NCBI GenBank assembly: GCA_900537125.1
Contig: UNRJ01000010.1
Coordinates: forward strand, 23,769-87,768
DNA: 64,000 nt
Reading direction: 5' to 3'
Source: Rhodobacteraceae bacterium Alg238-R152
Lineage (GTDB): Bacteria; Pseudomonadota; Alphaproteobacteria; Rhodobacterales; Rhodobacteraceae
Below the pieces are notes generated by a model. The model was not told where the DNA came from and ran no database searches. It saw nothing but the letters and a program-made list of their open reading frames with translations. Every line of letters begins with the position of its first letter. The first letter of the stretch is position 1. Shown piece by piece: positions 50,966 through 60,082 of the stretch. Both the position numbers and the translations under genes were made by a program.

Positions 50966-51832
50966 ATGACCACGCCTCAAGTCTCGTTTGAATTTTTTCC
51001 GCCGCAAAACCTGCAGGCGTCATTCCGGCTTTGGGACACTGTGCAAACCCTGGCACCCCTAAATCCACGTTTTGTTTCCGTAACTTACGGTGCGGGTGGC
51101 ACCACGCGTGATTTGACCCGTGAGGCTGTGGCAACCCTGCACAAATCCTCTGGCCTGAATGTGGCTGCGCATTTGACCTGCGTGAATGCGTCCAAAGCGG
51201 AAACCCTGGAGATTGCGGACGGATTTGCGGCGGCTGGTGTCTCTGAACTGGTGGCACTGCGTGGCGATCCGCCAAAAGGCAGCAACGGATTTGAACCTCA
51301 CCCGGAAGGCTTTGCCAATTCATTGGAATTGATTGGCGCTTTGGCAGAGACCGGAAAATTCACCATCCGTGTGGGGGCCTATCCAGAGAAACACCCGGAA
51401 GCAGCCGACATGGCCGCAGATGTGGAATGGCTCAAGCGCAAGATTGATGCTGGCGCGGATGAGGCGATCACGCAGTTCTTCTTTGAGGCTGAGACCTTCC
51501 TGCGGTTCCGTGACGCCTGTGCCAAAGCGGGTATCACGGCCCCAATCCTGCCGGGCGTGCTGCCGATTGAGAACTGGAAAGGCGTGCGCAAGTTTTCCGA
51601 GCGCTGTGGCACCTCTGTGCCAGCGTGGCTGATCGACGCGTTTGAGAAAGCGGAACGAGACAACCGCGAAGACCTGCTGGCGACAGCTGTGTGTACCGAG
51701 ATGTGCTCTGAATTGCTGGACGAAGGCGTGGAGAGCCTGCATTTCTACACAATGAACCGTCCGGAGTTGACCCGCGATGTGTGCCATGCACTTGGTGTGA
51801 CGCCTGCGGTGAATCTGGAAAACGTGGCGTAA
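50966..51832 (+). CDS. metF: 5,10-methylenetetrahydrofolate reductase
   Basis: MetF reduces methylene-THF to methyl-THF for methionine synthesis, using FAD. The 288-residue barrel has FEFFPPQN, RFVSVTYGAGGTTRDLT, HLTCVNASKAE, LRGDPPKG, VGAYPEKHPEA, DAGADEAITQFFFEAETFLRFRDACAKAGITAPILPGVLPI and SLHFYTMNRPELT, all conserved. ATG 50966 has AGGA 8 bases upstream; ATG 50957 lacks one. It diverges from metR. Confidence 0.95.
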   Translation: MTTPQVSFEFFPPQNLQASFRLWDTVQTLAPLNPRFVSVTYGAGGTTRDLTREAVATLHKSSGLNVAAHLTCVNASKAETLEIADGFAAAGVSELVALRGDPPKGSNGFEPHPEGFANSLELIGALAETGKFTIRVGAYPEKHPEAADMAADVEWLKRKIDAGADEAITQFFFEAETFLRFRDACAKAGITAPILPGVLPIENWKGVRKFSERCGTSVPAWLIDAFEKAERDNREDLLATAVCTEMCSELLDEGVESLHFYTMNRPELTRDVCHALGVTPAVNLENVA

Positions 51833-51904
51833 CAGACACGCTGCCCCCCTTGAGACTTTGACAGATTTGCGGCCTTCTTTGCGTTGATAAAGGAGGCCGT
51901 ATCT

Positions 51905-52399
51905 ATGACCGCACACCACTACGCCACATCTGTTGATCAACTGGCCTCGATGGACACCATCCTGACAATGAGCGGGTTGGAATTTATGCACGCAATCATC
52001 AATGGCGACATTGCCGGGCCGCCGATTGGACAGACCTTGGGGTTTCGCCCCATTGCGGCGGCGGAAGGCACGATGACTTTTGAAGGCACGCCAGACTTCC
52101 ACACCATGAACCCAATTGGCACCGTGCATGGCGGCTGGTACGGGACCATTCTGGACAGCTGTATGGCCTGTGCGGTGCAAACCATGCTGAAGCCCGGGCA
52201 AATCTACACAACGCTGGAATATAAAATCAACATCCTGCGGCCCATTCCGGTGGGCATGACCGTGCATGCGGTGGGCAAAGTGCAACATGCGGGGCGGTCC
52301 ACAGGGATTTCCAATGGCGCGGTGCGCGGGGTGGACGACGGCAAGCTGTACGCCACCGGATCAACCACATGTATCATTATGAACGGGCCGAAGCGGTAG
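51905..52399 (+). CDS. PaaI-family hotdog thioesterase
   Basis: The 164-residue protein is a single hotdog domain. TMNPIGTVHGGWYGTILDSCMACAVQTML holds the HGG loop with the catalytic acid position (D in ILDS), and TTLEYKINILRPIPVGMTVHAVGKVQHAGRSTGISNGAVRGVDDGKLYATGSTTCII is the conserved second half. Members hydrolyse acyl-CoA thioesters, often phenylacetyl-CoA or fatty-acyl CoA. GGAGG precedes ATG 51905. It lies 72 bases after metF. Confidence 0.9.
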   Translation: MTAHHYATSVDQLASMDTILTMSGLEFMHAIINGDIAGPPIGQTLGFRPIAAAEGTMTFEGTPDFHTMNPIGTVHGGWYGTILDSCMACAVQTMLKPGQIYTTLEYKINILRPIPVGMTVHAVGKVQHAGRSTGISNGAVRGVDDGKLYATGSTTCIIMNGPKR

Positions 52400-52404
52400 C
52401 GCAT

Positions 52405-52454
52405 GAGGGCGCTGCCCTCGCCCCAGCCAAGCTGGGACTTCACCCGGGATATTT
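52405..52454 (-). repeat. double-hairpin intergenic element, copy C
   Basis: Read on the reverse strand, AAATATCCCGGGTGAAGT (52454 down) is followed by stem CCCAGC/GCTGGG (52422-52436) and stem GAGGGC/GCCCTC (52405-52419). It has the same order of box, first stem and second stem as copies A, B and D, with different stem sequences. It begins 6 bases after the thioesterase stop, before dtd. Confidence 0.75.
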
Positions 52455-52523
52455 GCAGACTATGAATGTGGGATTGCGCCCATCGCGGCCTTAGCGCAGG
52501 GTCGCGCGCAAAAGGAGAGCAAG

Positions 52524-52958
52524 ATGCGGGCAGTGTTGCAAAGGGTAAGCGAGGCGCAGGTGCGCGTGGAGGGCGACGTCGTTGGTCAATGCGGGCCCGG
52601 GCTGATGGTACTGGTCTGCGCCATGCAGGGCGACACCGAGGCACAGGTGGAGAAGCTGGCGGCCAAAGTGGCGAAATGCCGGATTTTTCAGGACAAAAAC
52701 GGCAAGATGAACCAGTCGGTGGCGGATATTTGTGGCAGCGCGCTGGTGATCAGCCAGTTCACACTTGCGGCGGACACCCGCAGCGGCAACCGGCCAGGGT
52801 TTTCCTCAGCAGCGGCACCGGAAGATGGCAAACGGCTCTATGAGCTGTTTGCGCAGAAACTTGGCGAGGTTGTGCCGGTGCAGACCGGGGAATTTGGCGC
52901 GGACATGAAGGTCTCTCTGACCAATGACGGACCGGTTACAATCTGGATGGAAGTCTGA
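52524..52958 (+). CDS. dtd: D-aminoacyl-tRNA deacylase
   Basis: DTD hydrolyses D-aminoacyl-tRNA and glycyl-tRNAAla, proofreading the genetic code. The 144-residue protein is complete: [47 protein letters not shown], the SQFTLAAD motif and [11 protein letters not shown] containing the Gly-cisPro loop. AAGGAG precedes the ATG by 9 bases. Neighbours on the same strand are unrelated. Confidence 0.95.
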   Translation: MRAVLQRVSEAQVRVEGDVVGQCGPGLMVLVCAMQGDTEAQVEKLAAKVAKCRIFQDKNGKMNQSVADICGSALVISQFTLAADTRSGNRPGFSSAAAPEDGKRLYELFAQKLGEVVPVQTGEFGADMKVSLTNDGPVTIWMEV

Positions 52959-52982
52959 GGCTCTTGTGAAGGGCGCACGACG

Positions 52983-53513
52983 TCAGCTCTTTTTTACAAA
53001 TTTGGTCAGGATCACAATCCGCTGACTTTCCACCCGGCCTTCAATGTGCTCGGCATTGTGCATTACCAGAGAGATATTGCGCACCGCTGTGCCCCGTTTG
53101 GCGGTGAAGCCCGCGCCTTTGACGGGCAGGTCTTTGATCAGCACCACCGTGTCGCCAGCGGCGAGAACTGCGCCGTTGCTGTCACGGTGCACAACCGCCT
53201 CTTCGACTTCCATTACACCCGCTTCAGCCCAAGCCAAAACTTCCGGCTCGAGATAGGCAATATCGAGCAGGTCTCGCGCCCATGGCGCTTCTGGCAGTGC
53301 CTTGAGCACCCGCCACGCCAGCACCTGTACCGCAGGTGTGGCGCTCCAAATTGCCTCATGTAGGCATTGCCAATGTGGCCCGTCGGAGGGACCTTCGATG
53401 ACACCGGTTGCGCATGTTGCGCAAAGATCAACAGAAACATCTTGCGGAGCAACAGCCACGGGAGAAACGGCGCCAATGGCACCACAAAGAGCACAGGGAT
53501 TGGACACGGACAT
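52983..53513 (-). CDS. PhnA/YjdM-family zinc ribbon protein
   Basis: The 176-residue protein has an N-terminal zinc ribbon (PCALCGAIGAV and VDLCATCATG, two CxxC knuckles) and the C-terminal PhnA domain (DSNGAVLAAGDTVVLIKDLPVKGAGFTAKRGTAVRNISLVMHNAEHIEGRVESQRIVILTKFVKKS). Despite its name, the PhnA/YjdM family has no proven role in phosphonate breakdown, and no phosphonate genes adjoin. It lies 11 bases before the glpK stop on the same strand, so may be co-transcribed from the glpK promoter. Confidence 0.9.
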   Translation of the reverse strand: MSVSNPCALCGAIGAVSPVAVAPQDVSVDLCATCATGVIEGPSDGPHWQCLHEAIWSATPAVQVLAWRVLKALPEAPWARDLLDIAYLEPEVLAWAEAGVMEVEEAVVHRDSNGAVLAAGDTVVLIKDLPVKGAGFTAKRGTAVRNISLVMHNAEHIEGRVESQRIVILTKFVKKS

Positions 53514-53524
53514 CTCCCGTTGGG

Positions 53525-55015
53525 TTATTCGGTCATCGCCAGCGTGGCGTTGATGGCCTTTTGCCAGCCCGCATAACGCCCTTCACGCCAGCTGTCATCC
53601 TGATTGGGGCGAAACTGGCTCTCTTTCTCCCAGGTGGCCGCGAAGCCTGCCATGTCCGGATAAGCACCGATCTGCATACCCGCGAGCCAGGCCGCGCCTT
53701 TGGCGGTGCTTTCTGCCACCACAGGCCGATCCACTGGCGCGCCCAGAATGTCAGACAGGAATTGCATCGCCCAATCGGAGGCAATCATGCCACCATCGAC
53801 ACGCAGCACTGTGTCGCCGGAGAAATCAAAGTCTGCTTGCATGGCTTCGAGCAGGTCGCGGGTTTGGAACCCCACACTCTCCAGCGCCGCACGGGAGAAT
53901 TCTTTGGGGCCTGAGCCGCGGGTTAGGCCAAAGACCGCGCCGCGCGCTTCCGGGTTCCAATATGGCGCGCCAAGGCCCACAAAGGCGGGCACAAGGATCA
54001 ATTCCTGACCCGGGTCCGCCGCATCGGCCAAGGCCGCTGTTTCAGAGGCGTCGTTGATGATGCCCAGCCCATCACGCAACCATTGCACCACGGCCCCCGC
54101 AATGAAAATTGCCCCTTCCAGCGCATAGGTCGGCTTGCCGTCCAGCTGATACGCGATGGTGGTCAATAAACGGTTTTGCGAGGTCACCGGCGTGTCACCG
54201 GTGTTCAAAAGGGCAAAACAGCCGGTACCATAAGTGGACTTCAGCATGCCCGCTTGGAAGCACGCCTGGCCAATGGTGGCGGCCTGCTGATCCCCTGCCA
54301 CGCCGCGAATGGGGATGGCCGCACCAAACAGGTCCGGATCGGTTTCGCCAAAATCGGCGGCGCAGTCTTTGACCTCTGGTAACATCGACATCGGAATGCC
54401 CAGCAGCGCGCAGATGTCTTTGCTCCAGACACCGTTGTGGATGTCATAGATCAGCGTGCGCGCCGCGTTGGTGGCGTCGGTGGCATGCACTTTGCCGCCA
54501 GTCAACTTCCAAATCAGGTAACAATCCACGGTACCAAACAGCAGATCACCCGCCTCAGCCGCTGCGCGGGCGCCTTTGACGTTGTCCAATATCCACTTGA
54601 TCTTGGTGCCGGAGAAGTAGGGATCAAGCAGCAGGCCGGTGGTGGCTTGTACCTTCTCCGCGTGGCCACCCGCCTTCAACTCTTCACAGATCGAAGCGGT
54701 GCGGCGGTCCTGCCAAACAATGGCGTTGTGCACCGGCTCGCCGGTGGTCTTGTTCCAGACCAACGTGGTTTCGCGCTGGTTGGTGATGCCGATGGCGTCG
54801 ATGTCTTTGGCGGAGAGCTTGGCCCGCGCCAAAGCGCCGGAGCAGGTTTCCACGGTGGTGACCCAGATGTCTGCCGGATCATGTTCCACCCAGCCCGATT
54901 GTGGGAAGTGCTGCTCAAACTCCAACTGGGCGCTTGCAATCGGGCGGATGTCCCCGTCAAACACAATTGCGCGGCTGGATGTGGTGCCCTGGTCAATGGC
55001 GAGAATATGGGTCAT
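53525..55015 (-). CDS. glpK: glycerol kinase
   Basis: GlpK phosphorylates glycerol to glycerol 3-phosphate with ATP. Its FGGY-family features are all present: [154 protein letters not shown]. Length (496) is normal. GGAGGGG precedes ATG 55015. No glpF or glpD adjoins, so glycerol uptake and oxidation are encoded elsewhere. Confidence 0.96.
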   Translation of the reverse strand: MTHILAIDQGTTSSRAIVFDGDIRPIASAQLEFEQHFPQSGWVEHDPADIWVTTVETCSGALARAKLSAKDIDAIGITNQRETTLVWNKTTGEPVHNAIVWQDRRTASICEELKAGGHAEKVQATTGLLLDPYFSGTKIKWILDNVKGARAAAEAGDLLFGTVDCYLIWKLTGGKVHATDATNAARTLIYDIHNGVWSKDICALLGIPMSMLPEVKDCAADFGETDPDLFGAAIPIRGVAGDQQAATIGQACFQAGMLKSTYGTGCFALLNTGDTPVTSQNRLLTTIAYQLDGKPTYALEGAIFIAGAVVQWLRDGLGIINDASETAALADAADPGQELILVPAFVGLGAPYWNPEARGAVFGLTRGSGPKEFSRAALESVGFQTRDLLEAMQADFDFSGDTVLRVDGGMIASDWAMQFLSDILGAPVDRPVVAESTAKGAAWLAGMQIGAYPDMAGFAATWEKESQFRPNQDDSWREGRYAGWQKAINATLAMTE

Positions 55016-55079
55016 CTGTCCCCTCCCTGAACTCTGTTGCAGGCACAGTAGGGGGGCATTTCTGTTACCGCAATCAGGA

Positions 55080-55115
55080 AGGGCGCCGCTTGACGCCGCG
55101 CCCTACTATTTTTTT
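55080..55115 (+). terminator. orphan terminator-like hairpin
   Basis: AGGGCGC (55080-55086) pairs with GCGCCCT (55098-55104), followed by ACTA and a TTTTTTT run (55109-55115) on the forward strand. Both neighbouring genes are on the reverse strand, so no annotated forward transcript needs it. It may end an unseen forward transcript or be coincidental. Confidence 0.45.
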
Positions 55116-55138
55116 CGTAGATGTCCTTCACAGTCCCC

Positions 55139-55193
55139 AAATATCCCCGGGGTGAAGTTACCGCAGAGCGGTGACGAGGGGGCTGGCCCCCTC
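55139..55193 (+). repeat. double-hairpin intergenic element, copy D
   Basis: AAATATCC-CCGGGGTGAAGT (55139-55158) is followed by stem GTTACCGC/GCGGTGAC (55157-55175, one G-U pair) and stem GAGGGGGC-TG-GCCCCCTC (55176-55193), then CCCCTTTTT. Same architecture as copies A to C. It lies 16 bases past the reverse-strand acyl-CoA synthetase stop. Confidence 0.78.
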
Positions 55194-55208
55194 CCCTTTT
55201 TCACCGGA

Positions 55209-57107
55209 TCAGGTTGCCGATTCGTCCTGTATCCACTCCCATGGACGGACAAAATCGCCCAGCACCTTGCCCACTTCTTCGTCTGTCGCGTCGCCGGATT
55301 TCTTAACTTGCGCCACTAGGCCGCGTTTCTTGTCGTCCAGTACAAAGTCGACCCGCGCCGGCACGCCTTCTTTTTCAAGCGCGGCATTGTAGATACGGGT
55401 GATGGCCGCTTTGCGCAGGTCCGGCTTGAAGATTTTGCCCACGGCTGTTTTGGGCAGCTCCGGCATGATCTCCACATATTTTGGATGCGCGGCGCGCTCG
55501 TGCACGTGCACCTTGGCGTGGCTCATCAAATCTTCAACTGTCGCGGTCGCACCTTCCACAAGCTCGACATAGACACAGGGCACCTCACCGGAATGCGCGT
55601 CGGGCTGGCCAATGGCACCGGCAAAGGCCACATCGTGATGCGCCAACAGTGCCTCTTCGATCTCCGCTGGATCGATGTTGTGACCGCCACGGATGATGAG
55701 GTCTTTGGCACGGCCGGTGATCCAGAGATAACCGTCTTCGTCCAACCGACCCAAGTCACCGGTGCGCAGATGCGTGCCGTAGTGGAACAGATCAGCGTTT
55801 TTACCCGCCTCGGTGTAGGTGTTGCCCGCATAGACACCGGGGTTGGAGACACAGATCTCACCCACTTCTTCCGCGGCACATTCCACCGGACCGTCCGGCG
55901 TGTTTTTGATGATGCGCACGTCGGTGTAGGGGAACGGCAGGCCCACGGAGCCAACTTTCTTGGCCCCTGATGGCGGGTTGCAGGACACAAGGCAAGTCGC
56001 CTCGGTCAGGCCGTAGCCTTCGACAATGTCGACACCACAAGTGCTTTCAAAGCGTTTGAACAGCTCCATCGGCATTGGCGCAGACCCAGAGAAGGCGGTT
56101 TTTACAGAAGAGATATCCGCATCCACCGGACGCTGCATCAAGGCCGACACAGCGGTAGGCACGGTGATGATGAAGGAGATTTTCCAGCGCTCGATCAGCT
56201 TCCAGAAGTTGTCAAACACGCCGTCGCCACGGTAGCCCGCAGGGGTTGGGAAGACCACATGCGCGCCAGACTTGATCGCCGCTTGCATGATCACATGCAC
56301 CGCAAAGACGTGGAACAGCGGCAGCGGGCACATGATGTTGTCTTCTTCGGTGAAGAGCAGACGATCGCCAAGCCAGCCATTGTAGATCATGCCGGAATAG
56401 AGGTGCTGTGCCACTTTGGGCATGCCTGTAGTGCCGCCGGTGTGGAAGTAGGCCCCCACACGATCGCCCGCGCTGTCGGAAAACTGCAAGGTGGTTGGGT
56501 GTTTCGCCAGTTCCTTGTTGAAGTCTTTGAAATCCGCGTGCTGCGGGCCGGAAACCTTGGGCCGGATCAGCGGCACGATCCAGGACTTTGGCGGGGTCAG
56601 GTATTTGACCAGATCAATTTCCAGAACCGTGTGCACGTGTGGGGCGTGACGCACGGCCTCGGCCACTTTCTGCGCCACGTCGGTTTTGGGGAAGCCTTTG
56701 AGGGTCACCACCACTTTGGCGTCAGTCTCGCGCAGGATGGCAGAGATCTGCTCCGGTTCCAGCAGCGGGTTGATCGGGTTCACAATGCCCGCAACCATCC
56801 CGCCAAGCAGCGCATACATAGTCTCGTTACAGTTGGGCAGTACAAAGGCCACGGTGTCTTTTTCACCCACACCGAGATCGCGGAACATATTGGCCGCCTG
56901 GGTGGTCTTGGCGTGCAGCTCGGACCAGGTGACGGTCTCAGCTTTGTCTTTGGGGCCAGAGAAAATCTGATAGCTGACCGCTGGACGGTTTGGAAATTTG
57001 TCCTTGGTGTTGGTCAGCATTTCATAAACCGTGGTCGGGTTGTCCCGCTGATCCCACGGTTTTTCGTTCTCGATGGCTTTTAGGTCTGCCAAAGATTCAA
57101 AGCTCAT
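55209..57107 (-). CDS. acyl-CoA synthetase (AMP-forming)
   Basis: This 632-residue adenylate-forming enzyme activates a carboxylic acid to acyl-AMP and then the CoA thioester. The motifs are GAYFHTGGTTGMPKVAQHLY (P-loop-like, about residue 220), VEGYGLTEATCLVSCNPP (about 365), YGTHLRTGDLGRLDEDGYLWITGRAKDLIIRGGHNIDPAEIE (hinge) and PKTAVGKIFKPDLRKAA (the C-terminal catalytic lysine). Length fits fatty acyl-CoA synthetases (FadD-like) of Rhodobacteraceae; the chain length preferred cannot be told. GGGGGGAG precedes ATG 57107. It has a 240-base upstream spacer with its own promoter. Confidence 0.92.
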   Translation of the reverse strand: MSFESLADLKAIENEKPWDQRDNPTTVYEMLTNTKDKFPNRPAVSYQIFSGPKDKAETVTWSELHAKTTQAANMFRDLGVGEKDTVAFVLPNCNETMYALLGGMVAGIVNPINPLLEPEQISAILRETDAKVVVTLKGFPKTDVAQKVAEAVRHAPHVHTVLEIDLVKYLTPPKSWIVPLIRPKVSGPQHADFKDFNKELAKHPTTLQFSDSAGDRVGAYFHTGGTTGMPKVAQHLYSGMIYNGWLGDRLLFTEEDNIMCPLPLFHVFAVHVIMQAAIKSGAHVVFPTPAGYRGDGVFDNFWKLIERWKISFIITVPTAVSALMQRPVDADISSVKTAFSGSAPMPMELFKRFESTCGVDIVEGYGLTEATCLVSCNPPSGAKKVGSVGLPFPYTDVRIIKNTPDGPVECAAEEVGEICVSNPGVYAGNTYTEAGKNADLFHYGTHLRTGDLGRLDEDGYLWITGRAKDLIIRGGHNIDPAEIEEALLAHHDVAFAGAIGQPDAHSGEVPCVYVELVEGATATVEDLMSHAKVHVHERAAHPKYVEIMPELPKTAVGKIFKPDLRKAAITRIYNAALEKEGVPARVDFVLDDKKRGLVAQVKKSGDATDEEVGKVLGDFVRPWEWIQDESAT

Positions 57108-57347
57108 TGTCTATTCTCCCCCCTTGGGTTGCTTGCCCCAATCCGCCAGACCTCCGCCAGTCCGACCCACGTTGGACGCGTTCCGTCAAGATGATCCCAA
57201 AAACACCCTGCGCCCCGTTCAAGGCCAGCCGAACCTTAGGTCAAGCAGGCCTGAAACGTTACGTCAGATTAACCGTAAAAGGGATGCAGTCCACCTCAAA
57301 ATCAGCCTGTGGTCGCGCGGCCTTTGCAGCCGCGCCCCAGTCCTGAT

Positions 57348-59141
57348 TTAGGCAGCACCAGCGGTGAATTGAAGACGCGCCAGCTTGGCGTAGAGCCCGC
57401 CTTCGGCCACAAGCTCATCATGGCGGCCCTGAGCGACAATGCGGCCCTCTTCCATCACGATGATGCGGTCGGCTTTTTTCACAGTGGCCAAACGGTGGGC
57501 GACAATGATGGTGGTGCGACTCTCAGCCAACTCATCCACCGCCGCCTGCACCAAACGTTCGCTTTCGGCGTCCAGCGCCGAGGTGGCCTCGTCCAGCAGC
57601 AACACCGGCGCGTCCCGCAGGATGGCGCGCGCGATGGCAATGCGTTGTTTCTGACCACCGGACAACATCACGCCGCGCTCACCCAAGGGGCTGTCATAGC
57701 CTTCCGGCAAAGCGGTGATGAAGTCATGCGCGGCGGCGGCTTTGGCGGCCGCTTCAACCTCAGCGTCTGTTGCGTCCAAGCGGCCAAAGCGGATGTTTTC
57801 CCGGGCGCTGGTGGCAAAGATCACCGGATCTTGCGGCACAAGTGCCAAATGCTGGCGGAAATCGTCCCGCTGCATCTCTTGCAAGGCTTTCCCGTCCAAG
57901 GTCACCTGCCCTTTGACCGGGTCGTAAAAACGTTGAATCATCTGAATGATGGTGGTTTTGCCAGCCCCGGACGGGCCAACAAGGGCCACGGTTTCACCCG
58001 GTTGAATGGTGAGGTTCACGGCATCCAGTGCTGACACATTGGGGCGGGACGGATATTGGAATGACACGTCCTCAAACCGGATCTCGCCTTTGACCGGCGC
58101 AGGCAGTGCTTTTGGCTGGGCCGGATCATTCACACTGTCTTCGGTATAGAGCAGCTCCACCAGACGCTCGGTGGCGCCAGCGGCGCGCTGCAGCTCGCTC
58201 CAAATTTCTGACAAGGCCCCAACGGCCCCCGCCACCATCACCGAATAGATCACAAACTGCACCAGCACACCGACGCTCATGCCCCCAGCGCGCACATCCC
58301 GCGCGCCCATCCAGAGCACCACAACCACGCCGGTGAAGATCAGGAAAATCACAATCATCGTCAGCAAAGCACGGGTGTTGATGCGACGCATCGCAGCACT
58401 TAGGGACAGGTCAGTCACTCGATCAAAGTTGGCTCGTGTTTGGGTCTCATGCGTGAAGGCCTGCACGGTTTGAACAGACAGCAGCGCCTCTGATGCATTG
58501 CCAGAGCTTTCGGCAATCCAGTCCTGATTTTCACGGCTCAATTTGCGCAAACGGCGACCCAAAACCATGATTGGCACAATCACCATCGGCACCACCAACA
58601 GCACCATCAATGTGAGCTTGGTAGAGGTGAACAGCATCAACACCAGTCCACCAAGGAACAGCAGCACGTTGCGCAGGGCGATGGAGATCGACGAGCCGAT
58701 CACCGATTGAATAACAGTGGTGTCTGTGGTGATGCGGCTAAGGACTTCGCCGGTCATCACGTTCTCAAAAAACGCCGGGCTCATGTTGATGACGCGGGCA
58801 AATACCGCTTTGCGGATGTCGGTCACAACCAACTCACCCAATCGCGTGACCAAGAGGTAGCGGAGCGCCGTGCCCACAGCCAACATCGATGCAATGCCAA
58901 GGGCAGCAAGAAAGTATTTGTCCAAAAGCGCGTCGCTTTGAGTGCCAAAATTGTCCACCACGCGGCGCACCGCAACCGGCAACATCAACGACACAGACGC
59001 GGTGAGTGTCAGTGCGCAAAGCGCCAAAAATACAAGAAAACGATAAGGGGTCAAAAACGGGCGCAATCCTTTCAAGGCACCAATGTTTTTGCTCTTCTCA
59101 CGGTCTTGTTCGGTGTTCGCGTGCTGCGGCTGTCTGGCCAT
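57348..59141 (-). CDS. ABC exporter, fused membrane and ATPase domains (MsbA-like)
   Basis: The 597-residue protein is a half-transporter with six helices in the first 320 residues (YRFLVFLALCALTLTASVSLMLP, NVLLFLGGLVLMLF and others) and an ATPase domain: Walker A VALVGPSGAGKTTIIQM, Q loop LVPQDPVIFATS, signature VMLSGGQKQRIAIARA, Walker B VLLLDEATSALD, H-loop IIVAHRLATV. It works as a homodimer and likely exports lipid, a peptide or a drug; the substrate cannot be inferred. A 7-bp perfect hairpin (57315-57335) follows the gene. Upstream (59142-59297) I see only promoter-sized sequence. Confidence 0.92.
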   Translation of the reverse strand: MARQPQHANTEQDREKSKNIGALKGLRPFLTPYRFLVFLALCALTLTASVSLMLPVAVRRVVDNFGTQSDALLDKYFLAALGIASMLAVGTALRYLLVTRLGELVVTDIRKAVFARVINMSPAFFENVMTGEVLSRITTDTTVIQSVIGSSISIALRNVLLFLGGLVLMLFTSTKLTLMVLLVVPMVIVPIMVLGRRLRKLSRENQDWIAESSGNASEALLSVQTVQAFTHETQTRANFDRVTDLSLSAAMRRINTRALLTMIVIFLIFTGVVVVLWMGARDVRAGGMSVGVLVQFVIYSVMVAGAVGALSEIWSELQRAAGATERLVELLYTEDSVNDPAQPKALPAPVKGEIRFEDVSFQYPSRPNVSALDAVNLTIQPGETVALVGPSGAGKTTIIQMIQRFYDPVKGQVTLDGKALQEMQRDDFRQHLALVPQDPVIFATSARENIRFGRLDATDAEVEAAAKAAAAHDFITALPEGYDSPLGERGVMLSGGQKQRIAIARAILRDAPVLLLDEATSALDAESERLVQAAVDELAESRTTIIVAHRLATVKKADRIIVMEEGRIVAQGRHDELVAEGGLYAKLARLQFTAGAA

Positions 59142-59297
59142 TAGTCGGTCCTTGGCTATCGTCTTTGCCGTTAGTGAACTCAGTGCGCAGCCGGGTCAAG
59201 TCATCAGCCATGTATAAGCCTCATGCATCCCTGCGACATGATATAGCAACCTGCTCCAAGAGACCGGATTGCTTATTCAATTTTGAGAAAATTGCCT

Positions 59298-59346
59298 TGG
59301 AGCGGGCGACGGGAATCGAACCCGTATCATCAGCTTGGAAGACTGG
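59298..59346 (-). pseudogene. tRNA-Gly 3'-half remnant
   Basis: On the reverse strand the 3' half of a glycine tRNA is present: anticodon loop CTTCCAA (TCC), variable region, T arm ACGGG-TTCGATT-CCCGT, acceptor strand CGCCCGC, T and CCA. The 5' half is absent; unrelated sequence takes its place. It differs from the intact tRNA-Gly at 59435 by paired changes in the T stem, so it came from another tRNA-Gly copy rather than from this one. Such 3' fragments are what integration into a tRNA gene leaves. Confidence 0.75.
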
Positions 59347-59434
59347 TCCGCAAAATGCGATTAACGATATAAATTCAAAGAATTACCAGACACCAGGTTC
59401 GTGTTTAGTAGGTGATGTGTCGGAAAAGAAATTC

Positions 59435-59508
59435 TGGAGCGGGCGGCGGGAATCGAACCCGCGTCATTAGCTTGGAAGGCTAAGGTCTTACCACTACACA
59501 ACGCCCGC
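59435..59508 (-). tRNA. tRNA-Gly(TCC)
   Basis: A complete 74-base glycine tRNA on the reverse strand: acceptor GCGGGCG/CGCCCGC, D arm TTGTGTAGTGGTAAGACC, anticodon stem-loop TTAGC-CTTCCAA-GCTAA (TCC), T arm GCGGG-TTCGATT-CCCGC, discriminator T and encoded CCA. Confidence 0.96.
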
Positions 59509-60082
59509 TCATCTGATTCCGTTCCTATTTCATTGGAATTTGGAGGTCAAGGCAACTATTGAACATGTTCCCTCTTCATCTGAGATATTCATTCTCTACC
59601 ATCCGCCCAAAACACGCCTTAAGGCAGCCCTTAGCCATTTTACGGCATCTGTGCGCAGCACTGCATCACGGCACGATGGGCGGATTGCGGTCGATAGCTG
59701 CGGCTGCATATGCTTCGGGCAAGATGGGCGGAAGCGGCCATTCGAAGCTCAACTGCTCGGGACATCAATGCTGCGCTGGACGCCAAGGTCGGCTGTGCGC
59801 AGGAAGTGTACTTTGCAAAGTCTATCCACTGGACATGTAGGTAAGACACGAACGGTCAAAACCGCCTTTGACAAAATGATCCTGCGCTGTGCTGCAGCGT
59901 CCCCGAAGCAGCCGTTCGACAGATTGCGCAGCATTTTTGTCGGCCAGAGATTGATTTCAGATCGTTCGATGCCCCCACAGAGGTTGCGAAAGATTTCCGG
60001 TTCCAAGACCGTACAACCATAACTGGGGGCTTTGTGGTAGAGCGTGCGCACATCCAATTCGACCATTGGACCCGTTCGCGTT
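59509..60082. other. gene-free degenerate spacer
   Basis: 574 bases without a convincing gene. Open frames exist on both strands (for example 59540-60022 forward) but lack ribosome sites and resemble no family. The stretch contains GGGCGGATTGCGG at 59681-59693, which recurs inverted in the spacer downstream of dmdA. It looks like decayed accessory DNA between the tRNA-Gly and the LysR gene. Confidence 0.5.

Noticed and set aside
59540..60022. 160-residue forward open frame between tRNA-Gly and the LysR gene
   Set aside because: No ribosome site, no recognisable domain, and several overlapping frames of equal quality; treated as decayed spacer.
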